DNA of 64,000 nucleotides, taken from assembly GCA_964412195.1 (NCBI GenBank), contig CAYPNP010000004.1:124001-188000 (forward strand). The letters run 5' to 3'. This DNA comes from CAYPNP01 sp964412195 (lineage in GTDB: Bacteria; Acidobacteriota; JAAYUB01). The notes under the pieces are model-generated. The model was not told the origin of the DNA and ran no database searches. It worked only from the letters and a program-made list of their open reading frames with translations. The position numbers and the translations under genes are program-made. Within the stretch, counting starts at the first letter, position 1. The number at the start of each line of letters is the position of its first letter. Positions 24,226 to 32,744 of this stretch are shown in pieces.

Positions 24226-25803
24226 ATGCTTTGCCGGGTGATCAGCACCGCCCTGTACGGGCTCGACGCGTTTCCGGTCAACGTGGAGGTGGACCTCAGC
24301 CCCCGCGGGCTGCAGCAGCGGATGAACACGGTCGGCCTGCCCGACGCCACGGTGAAGGAGAGCAAGGAGCGGGTCCTGGCCGCCATCAAGAACTCCGGCT
24401 TCATCCTGCCCGAGGACAACATCACCGTGAACCTGGCCCCCGCCGACCTCCGCAAGGAGGGCTCGGCCTTCGACCTGCCCATCGCCGTCGGCATCATCGG
24501 CGCCAACGCCGAGCTGGACAACTTCGACCGCCTGGGCGGCTGCCTGCTGGTGGGGGAGCTGTCGCTGGACGGCGCGCTCCGGCCCATCCGCGGCGCCCTG
24601 TCGGTGGCGGTGGCGGCCCGCGCCGCCGGCATCAAAGAACTGGTCCTGCCCCGCCACAACGCCCGCGAGGCGGCGGTGGTGGAGCAGGTCCGGATTTACG
24701 GGATGGACCACCTGAAGGAGGTGGTGGCCTACGTCAACGGCTTCTCCGATCCCGCCCCGACCGAGCTGGACTGGAAAAAAATCCTGGCTGGCGCCAGCGA
24801 GTACCGGGTCGACTTCGCCGACGTGCGCGGGCAGACCCAGGCCAAGCGCGCGCTGGAGGTGGCCTGCGCCGGGGGGCACAACGTCTTGACCATCGGCCCG
24901 CCCGGCTCGGGCAAGACCATGCTGGCCCGCCGCATTCCCACCATCCTGCCGCCCATGTCCTTTGAGGAGGCCATCGAGACCACCAAGATCCACTCGGTGG
25001 CCGGGATCCTGACGCGGGAGGAGGGCCTGGTGGGGCGGCGGCCGTTCCGCTCGCCCCACCACACCATCTCCCACGCCGGCCTCATCGGCGGCGGGATGAT
25101 CCCCCGCCCCGGCGAGGTCAGCCTGGCCCACAACGGCGTGCTGTTCCTGGACGAGCTGCCCGAGTTCCAGCGCCGGGTGCTGGAGGTGCTGCGCCAGCCC
25201 ATGGAGGACGAGGTGGTCACCATCGCCCGCGCGGCCATGAGCCTGACCTTCCCGGCCCGCTTCATGCTGGTGGCAGCCATGAATCCCTGCCCCTGCGGCT
25301 ACTACGGCACCGAGAAATGCCAGTGCCACCTCGGCGCGGTTCATGCGTACATGCAGCGGATCTCCGGGCCGCTCATGGACCGGTTCGACATCCAGCTCCA
25401 CGTGCCCGCCGTGGCCTACCGGGAACTGCGGGACAAGTCGCCGGGGGAGTCCTCGGCGGCGATCCGGGACCGCGTCTGCGCCGCCCGCGAGCGGCAGACC
25501 CGCCGGTTCCGGGACGAGGGTATCTACTGCAACGCCCGAATGAACTCGCCCATGATCCGGCGCCACTGCCCGCTGGACGACACCGGCGAGGCGATGCTGG
25601 AGGAGGCCATCCGGAGGATGGGATTCTCCGCCCGGGCCCACGACCGGATCCTGAAAGTGGCCCGGACCATTGCCGACCTGGAGGGCGCCGACGCCATCGA
25701 GGCCGACCACCTCTCCGAGGCCATCCAGTACCGGAACCTCGACCGGGTCTTCCACAGCGAGATTTTGCTGACGCGGTCGAATGCGGGGCAGGGATTGTTT
25801 TGA
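24226..25803 (+). CDS. comM: YifB/ComM family Mg-chelatase-like AAA+ ATPase
   Basis: The 525-residue protein has the full ComM/YifB layout: an N-terminal Lon-protease-like domain (ALYGLDAFPVNVEVDLS), Walker A GPPGSGKT at 224-231, Walker B VLFLDELPEF, the zinc-type MNPCPCGYYG segment and a C-terminal helical domain. In other bacteria ComM is a hexameric helicase promoting branch migration in natural transformation. ATG 24226 has CGGAGGTGG upstream; GTG 24220 two codons earlier is an alternative. Competence is not otherwise visible here. Confidence 0.92.
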   Translation: MLCRVISTALYGLDAFPVNVEVDLSPRGLQQRMNTVGLPDATVKESKERVLAAIKNSGFILPEDNITVNLAPADLRKEGSAFDLPIAVGIIGANAELDNFDRLGGCLLVGELSLDGALRPIRGALSVAVAARAAGIKELVLPRHNAREAAVVEQVRIYGMDHLKEVVAYVNGFSDPAPTELDWKKILAGASEYRVDFADVRGQTQAKRALEVACAGGHNVLTIGPPGSGKTMLARRIPTILPPMSFEEAIETTKIHSVAGILTREEGLVGRRPFRSPHHTISHAGLIGGGMIPRPGEVSLAHNGVLFLDELPEFQRRVLEVLRQPMEDEVVTIARAAMSLTFPARFMLVAAMNPCPCGYYGTEKCQCHLGAVHAYMQRISGPLMDRFDIQLHVPAVAYRELRDKSPGESSAAIRDRVCAARERQTRRFRDEGIYCNARMNSPMIRRHCPLDDTGEAMLEEAIRRMGFSARAHDRILKVARTIADLEGADAIEADHLSEAIQYRNLDRVFHSEILLTRSNAGQGLF

Positions 25804-25819
25804 GGATTGGCAGTATTGC

Positions 25820-25866
25820 GATCGGAATCGTCGATCGTAATCGTAATCGTGCTCGTAATCGTACTA
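25820..25866. repeat. Hexamer array, left flank of four-helix gene
   Basis: GATCGTAATCGTAATCGTGCTCGTAATC-type six-base units run up to 12 bases before the GTG start at 25879. They are the inverse of the array at 26327-26387 and match the arms of the element at 9839-10200. Confidence 0.8.
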
Positions 25867-25878
25867 TTGGAGGGTGCC

Positions 25879-26241
25879 GTGCCGTTCGATCATGAACAAC
25901 TCGATGCGTACAAGATCAGTTTGGAATTCGTCAAGGTTGTGGACGCGCTTCTGGAGCGAAAGGGAATTGTCCCCAAGGCTCCGCGAGATCAGTTGGGGAG
26001 ATCCAGCCTGTCGATTCCTCTCAACATCGCTGAAGGGAATGCCAAATGGACGCCAGGCGAGAGGCGCCGCTTCTTTGAAATCGCCCGGGGCTCCGCGATG
26101 GGAAGCGCGGCGATTCTGGACGTGCTGAATGTAACCAACGTTGTATCGCCGTCGGAGATCCGCGAAGCCAAGGGGCTTCTTGTGAGAATAGTATCCATGT
26201 TGACTCGAATGGTCGAGACCGAGAGTATGCACTTGCGTTGA
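25879..26241 (+). CDS. Four-helix-bundle protein (S23/IVS-type)
   Basis: The 120-residue protein shows the layout of the four-helix-bundle family (TIGR02436; relatives occur in 23S rRNA intervening sequences, and DGR accessory protein Avd has the same fold): LDAYKISLEFV, SSLSIPLNIAEGNAKW, FFEIARGSAMGSAAIL. GTG 25879 follows GGAGGG by four bases. Base composition is lower in GC than the neighbours, and hexamer arrays in opposite orientation sit on both sides, so it looks like cargo of a repeat-bounded element. Biochemical role unknown. Confidence 0.85.
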   Translation: MPFDHEQLDAYKISLEFVKVVDALLERKGIVPKAPRDQLGRSSLSIPLNIAEGNAKWTPGERRRFFEIARGSAMGSAAILDVLNVTNVVSPSEIREAKGLLVRIVSMLTRMVETESMHLR

Positions 26242-26326
26242 GGTTACAAGCTCAACTTGGTATTGGCTGTCCACGGTAAGACTGTTGATTCAAAGAGTGT
26301 TATGAGCGAACGCAGGGATGGAGGCA

Positions 26327-26387
26327 TGACGATCTCGAGGGCGATTACGAGGACGATTACGATTACGATCGACGAGTACGATCGATT
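26327..26387. repeat. Hexamer array, right flank of four-helix gene
   Basis: GATTACGAGGACGATTACGATTACGATCGACGAGTACG-type units, inverse to the left array at 25820-25866. The array ends about 20 bases before the RadC start. Confidence 0.8.
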
Positions 26388-26407
26388 GTTCAACTGAGGC
26401 GAATACC

Positions 26408-27121
26408 ATGAGTGGCAACAACGATCGATATCGCAGCGGCCACCGCCACCGCCTCCGCCAGCGGCTCCTGGCCGGGGGCCGCCAGGCCATGGCCGACCAC
26501 GAGCTGCTGGAGCTGCTCCTGGCCTACGCCATCCCCCGGAAGGACACCAAGCCCCTGGCCCGGGACCTGCTGGCCCGGTTCGTTTCCCTGGCCGGCGTGC
26601 TCCTCCAGGACGTCGAACGCCTCCGGGAAACGCCGGGGCTCGGGGAATCCACCCTCGCCTTCCTGCGGCTGGTCCGGGAGCTGCTCGCCCGGATGCTCGA
26701 GGCGGAGGTGGACAGCGGCCTCCGGATCTCCTCCCCCGAAGACGTCGCCGACTACGTCCGCCTCAGCCTCGGCGCCGAGCCGCGGGAGTGCGTCCTGGCC
26801 CTTTGCCTCAACTCCGCCAACCGCCTCGTCCACCGGACCATCGTCGCCGAGGGTACCGTCAACCAGTCGCCGGTCTACCCCCGCGAAGTCGCCCGCCTGG
26901 CGCTCCTCCACGGCGCCACCGCCCTGATCCTGATCCACAACCACCCCAGCGGCCAGCCGCTGCCGTCGGAGGAGGACAAGGCCATGACCCGGCAGCTGGC
27001 CGACGCCCTGGCCCGGCTGGACATCCGCCTGCACGACCACCTCGTCGTCACGCCGGCCAGCGTCTACAGCATCATGACCGGCCGGATGGTCCATCCCGCC
27101 CCGGCCGCCGCCTCTCCCTGA
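26408..27121 (+). CDS. radC: RadC/JAMM-domain protein (UPF0758)
   Basis: The 237-residue protein has an N-terminal helix-hairpin-helix region (LLELLLAYAIPRKDTKPLA, then ETPGLGES) and a C-terminal JAMM metallo-domain with H177-N-H179 and D190 (HNHPSGQPLPSEED). That is the full RadC zinc motif. The name is historical; a direct DNA repair role is not established for the family, and many copies sit in mobile or accessory regions. A GAGGCG ribosome site precedes the ATG. Confidence 0.9.
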   Translation: MSGNNDRYRSGHRHRLRQRLLAGGRQAMADHELLELLLAYAIPRKDTKPLARDLLARFVSLAGVLLQDVERLRETPGLGESTLAFLRLVRELLARMLEAEVDSGLRISSPEDVADYVRLSLGAEPRECVLALCLNSANRLVHRTIVAEGTVNQSPVYPREVARLALLHGATALILIHNHPSGQPLPSEEDKAMTRQLADALARLDIRLHDHLVVTPASVYSIMTGRMVHPAPAAASP

Positions 27122-27236
27122 GCCGACAACCGCCCGCTTCCCTTCCCGGGCAGGCCGTGCTATCCTCTCTCCCCTTGGCTGGGATGCATCGCGAGCTTGT
27201 GCGCATCTGTACGTAACTTGATGGGGGAGATCGGCC

Positions 27237-29333
27237 ATGCACCCGGATGAACAGACGTATCCGCCCGAGCCGCTCCGGGAGATCGAATCCCTGCGGGAGC
27301 GCATCGCCCGGCTGGAGGAGGAGGCCCGCCGCGGCCTGGCCGTGGAAACCGAACTCCGGAAGGAACGGTCCGCCCTGCTGCAGATCATCCACACCATGCC
27401 CCAATCCATCTTCTGGAAGGACCGGTGCAGCGTCTTCCTTGGATGCAACGAGGCGTTCGTGCGGGCGGTGGGCCTCAACGGCCCGGCGGATGTCATCGGG
27501 AAGACGGATTTTGACATGCCCGTGCCGCGCGAGGATGCCGAGGTCTATGTCGCGGACGACCGCGACGTGATCACATCGGGAAAGCCGAAGCCCCATATCA
27601 TCGAGCCGATCCGTAAACCGGACGGCAGCCGGATCTGGGTCGACACCACCAAGGTGCCCCTGACCGACGGCGATGGACAGGTGATGGGTGTACTGGGCGT
27701 GTACGAGGACATCACCGACCGCGTCCGGGGGGAGGCCGCGCTGCGCGAATCCCGCCGCATGCTCCAATTGGTGCTGGACACGATTCCGGTCCGGGTGTTC
27801 TGGAAAGACCGGAACTCGGTTCTGCTCGGCTGCAACCGCCTCTTCGCCGCCGACGCCGGTGTGGCCTCGCCCGAAACGATCATCGGCAAGACCGATTACG
27901 AGATGGGCTGGCGGGACCAGGCTGAACAGTACCGCGCCGACGACCAACTGGTCATGAGCACCGGCAATCCCAAGCTGAACTACGAGGAACCTCAGACGAC
28001 CCCGAAGGGAGAGACGATCTGGCTGCGGACCAGCAAGATCCCCCTCCGCGACGAGACCGGCGAAATCATCGGCATCCTGGGCACCTACGAGGACATCACC
28101 GCCTGGAAGAACGCCCAGGAGGAACGCCGGCGCCTCGAGGCCCAGTTGCAGCACACCCAGAAGCTGGAGAGCCTCGGCGTGCTGGCCGGCGGCATCGCCC
28201 ACGATTTCAACAACCTGCTGACGGCGATCCTGGGCAACGCCGAGTTGGCGCTCATCGAGGCGCCGGCGCCGTCGACCTCCCGGACCTGCCTGGAGGAGAT
28301 CGACAAGGCCTCCCGCCGGGCGGCCGGCCTGTGCCAGCAGATGCTGGCCTATTCCGGGCGCGGGCACTTCGTCATCGAGCCGGTGTCGCTCAACGACGTG
28401 GTGATCGACATGACTGCCATGCTGGAAATGTCCATCACCAAGAAGGCCCGGCTCCAGTCTGACCTGGCGGCCGACCTGCCGGCCATCCAGGCTGACGTGA
28501 CCCAGATCCGCCAGGTCCTGATGAATCTCGTCACCAACGCCTCGGAGGCCATCGGCGACCGCGGCGGCGTCATCACCATTCGCACCGGCTCGGGCCATTG
28601 CGGCGAGGGGGACCTGCGGGAGACTTACTTCACCGAAGACCTCCCGGAGGGGCGGTACGTTTTCCTCGACGTGGCGGATGGCGGGTGCGGCATGACACCG
28701 GAAGTGCGGGCACGCATCTTCGATCCCTTCTTCACCACGAAGTTCGCCGGCCGGGGCCTGGGTTTGGCCGCGGTGCTGGGGATCGTGCGCGGCCACCGCG
28801 GGGCCATCCGGGTGCGCAGCGAGGCGGGGCGGGGAACGGCCATCCGGATCTTTTTCCCCGCCAGCGGGGAGCGGCTCCCCGCGGAACCCGCAGTCCCTCC
28901 CGCCGAAGCGGAATCCTGGACGGGCTGGGGGCTCCTGCTCCTGGCGGAGGACGAGCCGGCCGTGCGCGACGTGGCCCGGCGGATGGTCGAGGCCATCGGA
29001 TTCCGGGTGATCACCGCCGCCGACGGTCGCGAGGCCCTGGAACAACTCCACCGCCACCAGACGGAACTGCGGGCCGTGCTGATGGATCTGACCATGCCCC
29101 TCCTGGATGGCGCAGAGGCATTCCAGGCGATGCACCAGGCCGCTCCGCACATTCCGGTGATCCTGTCCAGCGGCTACAACGAGCAGGAGGTTTCGGAACG
29201 CTTCAGCGGTAGCCGGCCGGCCGGGTTCATCCAGAAGCCCTACCAACTGGAGACCTTGCGCAGCACGCTTCGGGCGGCTCTTGCCGGAGGCGCTTCCCCG
29301 CGCCGGCCGGGCGACCTCCCCCCCGGCGGATGA
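27237..29333 (+). CDS. Soluble hybrid sensor histidine kinase
   Basis: The 698-residue cytoplasmic protein has a short N-terminal coiled coil (residues 15-45), two PAS domains (about 45-165 and 175-300; both contain FWKDR and YEDIT motifs), a HisKA domain with phosphorylated H322 in GGIAHDFNNLL, an HATPase domain (NLVTNASEAIG; DVADGGCGM; FTTKFAGRGLGLA) and a C-terminal receiver domain with acceptor D617 (LMDLTMP) and K in QKPY. No membrane segment is present, so it should sense an internal signal. The diguanylate cyclase follows directly. Confidence 0.92.
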   Translation: MHPDEQTYPPEPLREIESLRERIARLEEEARRGLAVETELRKERSALLQIIHTMPQSIFWKDRCSVFLGCNEAFVRAVGLNGPADVIGKTDFDMPVPREDAEVYVADDRDVITSGKPKPHIIEPIRKPDGSRIWVDTTKVPLTDGDGQVMGVLGVYEDITDRVRGEAALRESRRMLQLVLDTIPVRVFWKDRNSVLLGCNRLFAADAGVASPETIIGKTDYEMGWRDQAEQYRADDQLVMSTGNPKLNYEEPQTTPKGETIWLRTSKIPLRDETGEIIGILGTYEDITAWKNAQEERRRLEAQLQHTQKLESLGVLAGGIAHDFNNLLTAILGNAELALIEAPAPSTSRTCLEEIDKASRRAAGLCQQMLAYSGRGHFVIEPVSLNDVVIDMTAMLEMSITKKARLQSDLAADLPAIQADVTQIRQVLMNLVTNASEAIGDRGGVITIRTGSGHCGEGDLRETYFTEDLPEGRYVFLDVADGGCGMTPEVRARIFDPFFTTKFAGRGLGLAAVLGIVRGHRGAIRVRSEAGRGTAIRIFFPASGERLPAEPAVPPAEAESWTGWGLLLLAEDEPAVRDVARRMVEAIGFRVITAADGREALEQLHRHQTELRAVLMDLTMPLLDGAEAFQAMHQAAPHIPVILSSGYNEQEVSERFSGSRPAGFIQKPYQLETLRSTLRAALAGGASPRRPGDLPPGG

Positions 29334-29356
29334 AACGTCCGGCGGCGTCTTTCGGT

Positions 29357-29385
29357 TTGACCGGAAAGGCACTCCCGATTACAAT
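29357..29385 (+). promoter_or_regulatory. Sigma-70 promoter of diguanylate cyclase gene
   Basis: TTGACC (29357-29362), a 17-base spacer and TACAAT (29380-29385). Transcription from about 29392 would give a 16-base leader carrying GAGGTGG and the ATG at 29408. That argues against the earlier in-frame ATG at 29330. Confidence 0.7.
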
Positions 29386-29407
29386 AGACCCGAGGTGGAC
29401 AACCTGT

Positions 29408-31780
29408 ATGGCCACAGGGGCGCGCGAGGATTTCACATCCCGCTGGCAGTTTTATCTCGGGCTGGCTCTGATTTTCGGCGCCGGGTTCATCGCCATTTAC
29501 GGGAACTACTGGCTGCGAACCTGCCCCCGGCTCCCCTTCAAGGTGGAAACGGAAGGCCTCCACCTCACCGTCCGGGAGGCCGACTCCGGCGCCCCCCTCC
29601 AGCCGGGCGACGTTCTCGCCTCGATCGACGGCATGCCCCTTGACGAGCACAGTCGCAGCTACCCCCTCTCCGGGCTCCTCCGCGGCGGCAGCGAGTACAA
29701 TTTCGTCGTCTACCGGAACGGGCAGGAAATCGCCCTGCGCCTCTTCATCCAGCCCTTCTATCCCCCCGCCATCACGTGGCTGATCCTGCTGGTGGCGATT
29801 TCCATCCTGGCCGTCTCGCTGTTCACCTTCTTCCTGAAAAACGACACGCCCGCCATGCTGAACTTCGTGGCCGCCCAGGCCTGCCTGGCCATCTTGAGCG
29901 CCTCCCTCCACCCCAGCACGTACATCATCTACCTGTACTTCTGGATCTTCTTCTTCCTGACCCCGCCCCTCCTGTTCCGCATGATCGCCGTCCTGCCCGA
30001 GGACGGGCTCCTCTGGCAGCGGATGCGGCGGCCGTTCCAGGTCTTCATGGGCTGGGGCATCCTGGCCGCCACCCTCGCCGCCATCTACCGGACGGGGCAG
30101 CATTTTTACGGGGCGTTCTTTCTGCACCACCAGGACCTGTTCTCCCGCCTCTGGATGATCATGACCATCCTCAACGGCCTGGTGATCTTCTCGATGGCGA
30201 TCCTGGCCGCGACCCGGCCTTTCCAATGGGTCCGCTCACTCCCCGCGCGCCGCAAGCTGAAGTGGGTCCTGTGGGGCACGGTGGCCGGCGTGGGGCCGTA
30301 CATCCTCTTCTACTACATCCCCCACCACATGCTGTCCATCTACGGCGACCAGGCGATCAATACCGCCCTTTCCATCACCTTCCCCTTCTTCATCCTGGTC
30401 CCGCTGGCCACCGCGGGGGTGGTCATCCGCTACCACTTCTTCGACATCGACTTCCTGGTCCGCAAGACCATCACCTACTTCCTCACCATGCTGATCCTGT
30501 CGGTGGCCTCCTTCCTGACGGCGCTCGCCATCGGGAATTGGCTGATGCCCGAGACCACCACCGGCCTGCCCTTCTACTGGGTCATCCCCCTGCTGATGAC
30601 CCTGTTCTTCTGGCCGCTGCAGATGCAGATCCGGCGGTTTGTGGAGCGGCGGTACCAGCGGTTCGACTACGACCTGCTGGAGACGCTGGAGAAGCTCTCC
30701 TCGCAATTGTGCGACACCACCTCCCGGGAAGACGTCATGGAGGTGACGGCGCGGTTCATCACCCGGCTGACATCGCCGGAGCGCCTCCTCTTCGTGTTCC
30801 AGGACCGCGCCGGCCGGATCACCCCCGGCCACTCCGTGAACGTACCCCGCCCCTTCCTCGACTGGCTGGAGAAAACCCGCTTCGACGCGCTTTTCGGCGG
30901 CGGCGACCCGCAGGCCACCGCCACCTTCGCCCTTCACAGCATCACCGCCGACTTCGTCGTGACGCTGCCCCTGCACGTGGCCGGCCAGCCGCGGGGCCTG
31001 CTCCTGCTGGGGCGCAAGAGCGGGCAGTCCGCCTACTCCGAGAAGGACAACCGCTTCCTGAACATCCTGGCCGACCAGGTCAGCCTGGCGCTCCGCTCGG
31101 TGGGCAGCATCGAGATCCCGCCAGAGGAGACCACCGTCGATCCGGCCCAAGCCCTCAACACCTTCTGGCAGAGGATCCAGACGCTGAAGCAGGAGAAGGA
31201 GCACCTGGAGAAGCTGGCCATCACCGACCCGCTCACCGGCTTCTACAACCGGCGGCTCCTGTACACCGCCCTGCAGGGGGAGATCCACCGCGCGCAGCGG
31301 TTCTCCGAGTCTTTTGGGATCCTGATGATGGACCTGGACCACTTCAAGCGGGTGAACGACTCGCTGGGCCACGCCGCGGGGGACCAGGTGCTGAAGACGG
31401 TGGCCGAGACCATCCGCCGCTCGATCCGCCTCACCGACCTGCCGTGCCGCTTCGGCGGCGAGGAATTCGTCATCCTGCTGCCGCACGTCACCCCGGCCGG
31501 CCTCAAGCAGGCTGCTGAAAAAATCCGCCAGGCGGTGGAGGAGTGCGAGATCAAGGCCGGCAACGAGACAGTCCGCATCACCATCAGCGTCGGGGCGTCC
31601 ATCTTCCCCAGCCTGTCACCCCTCCCCGACACCACCACCAACCTGCTGCTGCACCAGTCGGACCGGGCGCTCTACTACGCCAAGTACCACGGGCGGAACC
31701 AGTCCGTGCTGTACGACGACCTGCCCGACAGCTGGAAGTTCTCCGGCCCCCCTCCGGTCCCCGAAAACGGCGACGTCTGA
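29408..31780 (+). CDS. Membrane diguanylate cyclase (PDZ-like, GAF, GGDEF)
   Basis: The 790-residue enzyme should make cyclic di-GMP. Order of parts: a first helix, a periplasmic PDZ-like region (SGAPLQPGDVLASIDGMPL), about eight further membrane helices up to residue 420, a GAF-like region (about 440-600), a short coiled coil and a GGDEF domain with the intact active-site motif GGEEF at 683-687. RxxD, the inhibitory site, is not obvious. The promoter at 29357 lies inside the end of the upstream kinase gene. Its product could feed the riboswitch at 47513-47596. Confidence 0.92.
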   Translation: MATGAREDFTSRWQFYLGLALIFGAGFIAIYGNYWLRTCPRLPFKVETEGLHLTVREADSGAPLQPGDVLASIDGMPLDEHSRSYPLSGLLRGGSEYNFVVYRNGQEIALRLFIQPFYPPAITWLILLVAISILAVSLFTFFLKNDTPAMLNFVAAQACLAILSASLHPSTYIIYLYFWIFFFLTPPLLFRMIAVLPEDGLLWQRMRRPFQVFMGWGILAATLAAIYRTGQHFYGAFFLHHQDLFSRLWMIMTILNGLVIFSMAILAATRPFQWVRSLPARRKLKWVLWGTVAGVGPYILFYYIPHHMLSIYGDQAINTALSITFPFFILVPLATAGVVIRYHFFDIDFLVRKTITYFLTMLILSVASFLTALAIGNWLMPETTTGLPFYWVIPLLMTLFFWPLQMQIRRFVERRYQRFDYDLLETLEKLSSQLCDTTSREDVMEVTARFITRLTSPERLLFVFQDRAGRITPGHSVNVPRPFLDWLEKTRFDALFGGGDPQATATFALHSITADFVVTLPLHVAGQPRGLLLLGRKSGQSAYSEKDNRFLNILADQVSLALRSVGSIEIPPEETTVDPAQALNTFWQRIQTLKQEKEHLEKLAITDPLTGFYNRRLLYTALQGEIHRAQRFSESFGILMMDLDHFKRVNDSLGHAAGDQVLKTVAETIRRSIRLTDLPCRFGGEEFVILLPHVTPAGLKQAAEKIRQAVEECEIKAGNETVRITISVGASIFPSLSPLPDTTTNLLLHQSDRALYYAKYHGRNQSVLYDDLPDSWKFSGPPPVPENGDV

Positions 31781-31789
31781 CCCGGCCCC

Positions 31790-32257
31790 TTAGGGGATGG
31801 CGAAGTCGGCCACGTGCGGCGTCGCCAGTTCCAGGTAATCGGTCAGCTTCATCCGGATCGACTCCCGGTGGGTGCCGGCCTGAAAGGTGATCTCCGCGTT
31901 TTCGCTGATCTTCTTGTCGAGGAAGAGGGTCAGGTTGAACAGGTTGCCGAACGGCGGCATGGCCCCCGTCTCGCAGCCGGGGAACAGCTCCTGGAATTCT
32001 CGCTCCGTGGCCAGGCGCAGGTCCACCTTGCCCAGGGTCTTACCCAGCTTGGCCAGATCCACCTTGCAGTTCGCGCACAGGGCGGCCATGTAGTACATCT
32101 CGCCTCCCCGCAGCATGACCACCTTGACCATCTCGCGCCCGGGGACGTGCTCCACCGCGGCCAGCTCCTGGGCGGTGTACGCCTCGGCGTGCGCGTGCAC
32201 GTGGTAGGGCTTGCCCGTCTGGTCCAGGAACTCCTTCAGACGACGGTTGATTGGCAT
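31790..32257 (-). CDS. YbaK/ProX-type aminoacyl-tRNA deacylase
   Basis: The 155-residue protein matches the YbaK/EbsC editing-domain family (YHVHAHAEAYTAQELAAVEHV, KVVMLRGGEMYYMAAL, FGNLFNLTLFLD). These proteins hydrolyse mischarged tRNAs such as Cys-tRNA(Pro) or Ala-tRNA(Pro); the exact substrate cannot be read from the sequence. The gene converges on the diguanylate cyclase with a ten-base gap. Confidence 0.85.
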   Translation of the reverse strand: MPINRRLKEFLDQTGKPYHVHAHAEAYTAQELAAVEHVPGREMVKVVMLRGGEMYYMAALCANCKVDLAKLGKTLGKVDLRLATEREFQELFPGCETGAMPPFGNLFNLTLFLDKKISENAEITFQAGTHRESIRMKLTDYLELATPHVADFAIP

Positions 32258-32308
32258 GATGCCCCTCCGTATCGAAATATGGTTGGGATCGAGAGTGGAA
32301 CTGGATTG

Positions 32309-32318
32309 ATTATAGCAC
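32309..32318 (-). promoter_or_regulatory. Extended -10 promoter of YbaK-type gene
   Basis: On the minus strand TGC-TATAAT lies 52 bases before the start at 32257. No clear -35 box. Confidence 0.55.
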
Positions 32319-32417
32319 AGCCGCCCCCCTCCGAGGGGAGGCCCCGCCCCGGCCGTGGGAATGGGCAGTAGGAGGGCACGGAAAGGAGAAAATGATAAGG
32401 ACTCCCGGCAAGACCTT

Positions 32418-32426
32418 TGCTATAAT
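32418..32426 (+). promoter_or_regulatory. Extended -10 promoter of the RiPP cluster
   Basis: TGC-TATAAT (TATAAT at 32421-32426) lies seven bases before the first candidate GTG codon at 32433. The cluster transcript is therefore predicted to be leaderless or nearly so. The -35 region is poor. Confidence 0.6.
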
Positions 32427-32432
32427 TATTTA

Positions 32433-32744
32433 GTGAACCATCCCAATCCGCCTCAATTCTGGAATCTCCGATTCCGCCACGCCGCCGGAGTGGTGCATCG
32501 AGATATCGGCGGAGAGCACCTGCTCGTTCCCGTCAAAGGCCGCCTGGTCGACCTGCGGGCGATCTTCAGCTTGAATCCAATCGCCGCGGATATCTGGGCA
32601 AGGCTCGACGGTTGCCGGGAACTCAGCGCCATTCGAGACGAACTGCTGGCCGAATACGACGTGCCGGAGGATGTTCTCGAGTCCGATGTCCGCGAAATCC
32701 TCGCCCGGTTGGCCGATTCCGGACTGATAGAGGTGGTCCCGTGA
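32433..32744 (+). CDS. PqqD-family RiPP recognition protein
   Basis: The 103-residue protein has the PqqD fold signature (VVHRDIGGEHLLV, LNPIAADIWARLDG, VLESDVREILARLADSGLI). PqqD proteins bind the leader of a precursor peptide and deliver it to a radical SAM enzyme. The start is uncertain: GTG 32433 coincides with the predicted transcription start, while ATG 32355 lies upstream of the promoter. The stop codon overlaps the GTG of the next gene, so the two are translationally coupled. Confidence 0.85.
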   Translation: MNHPNPPQFWNLRFRHAAGVVHRDIGGEHLLVPVKGRLVDLRAIFSLNPIAADIWARLDGCRELSAIRDELLAEYDVPEDVLESDVREILARLADSGLIEVVP

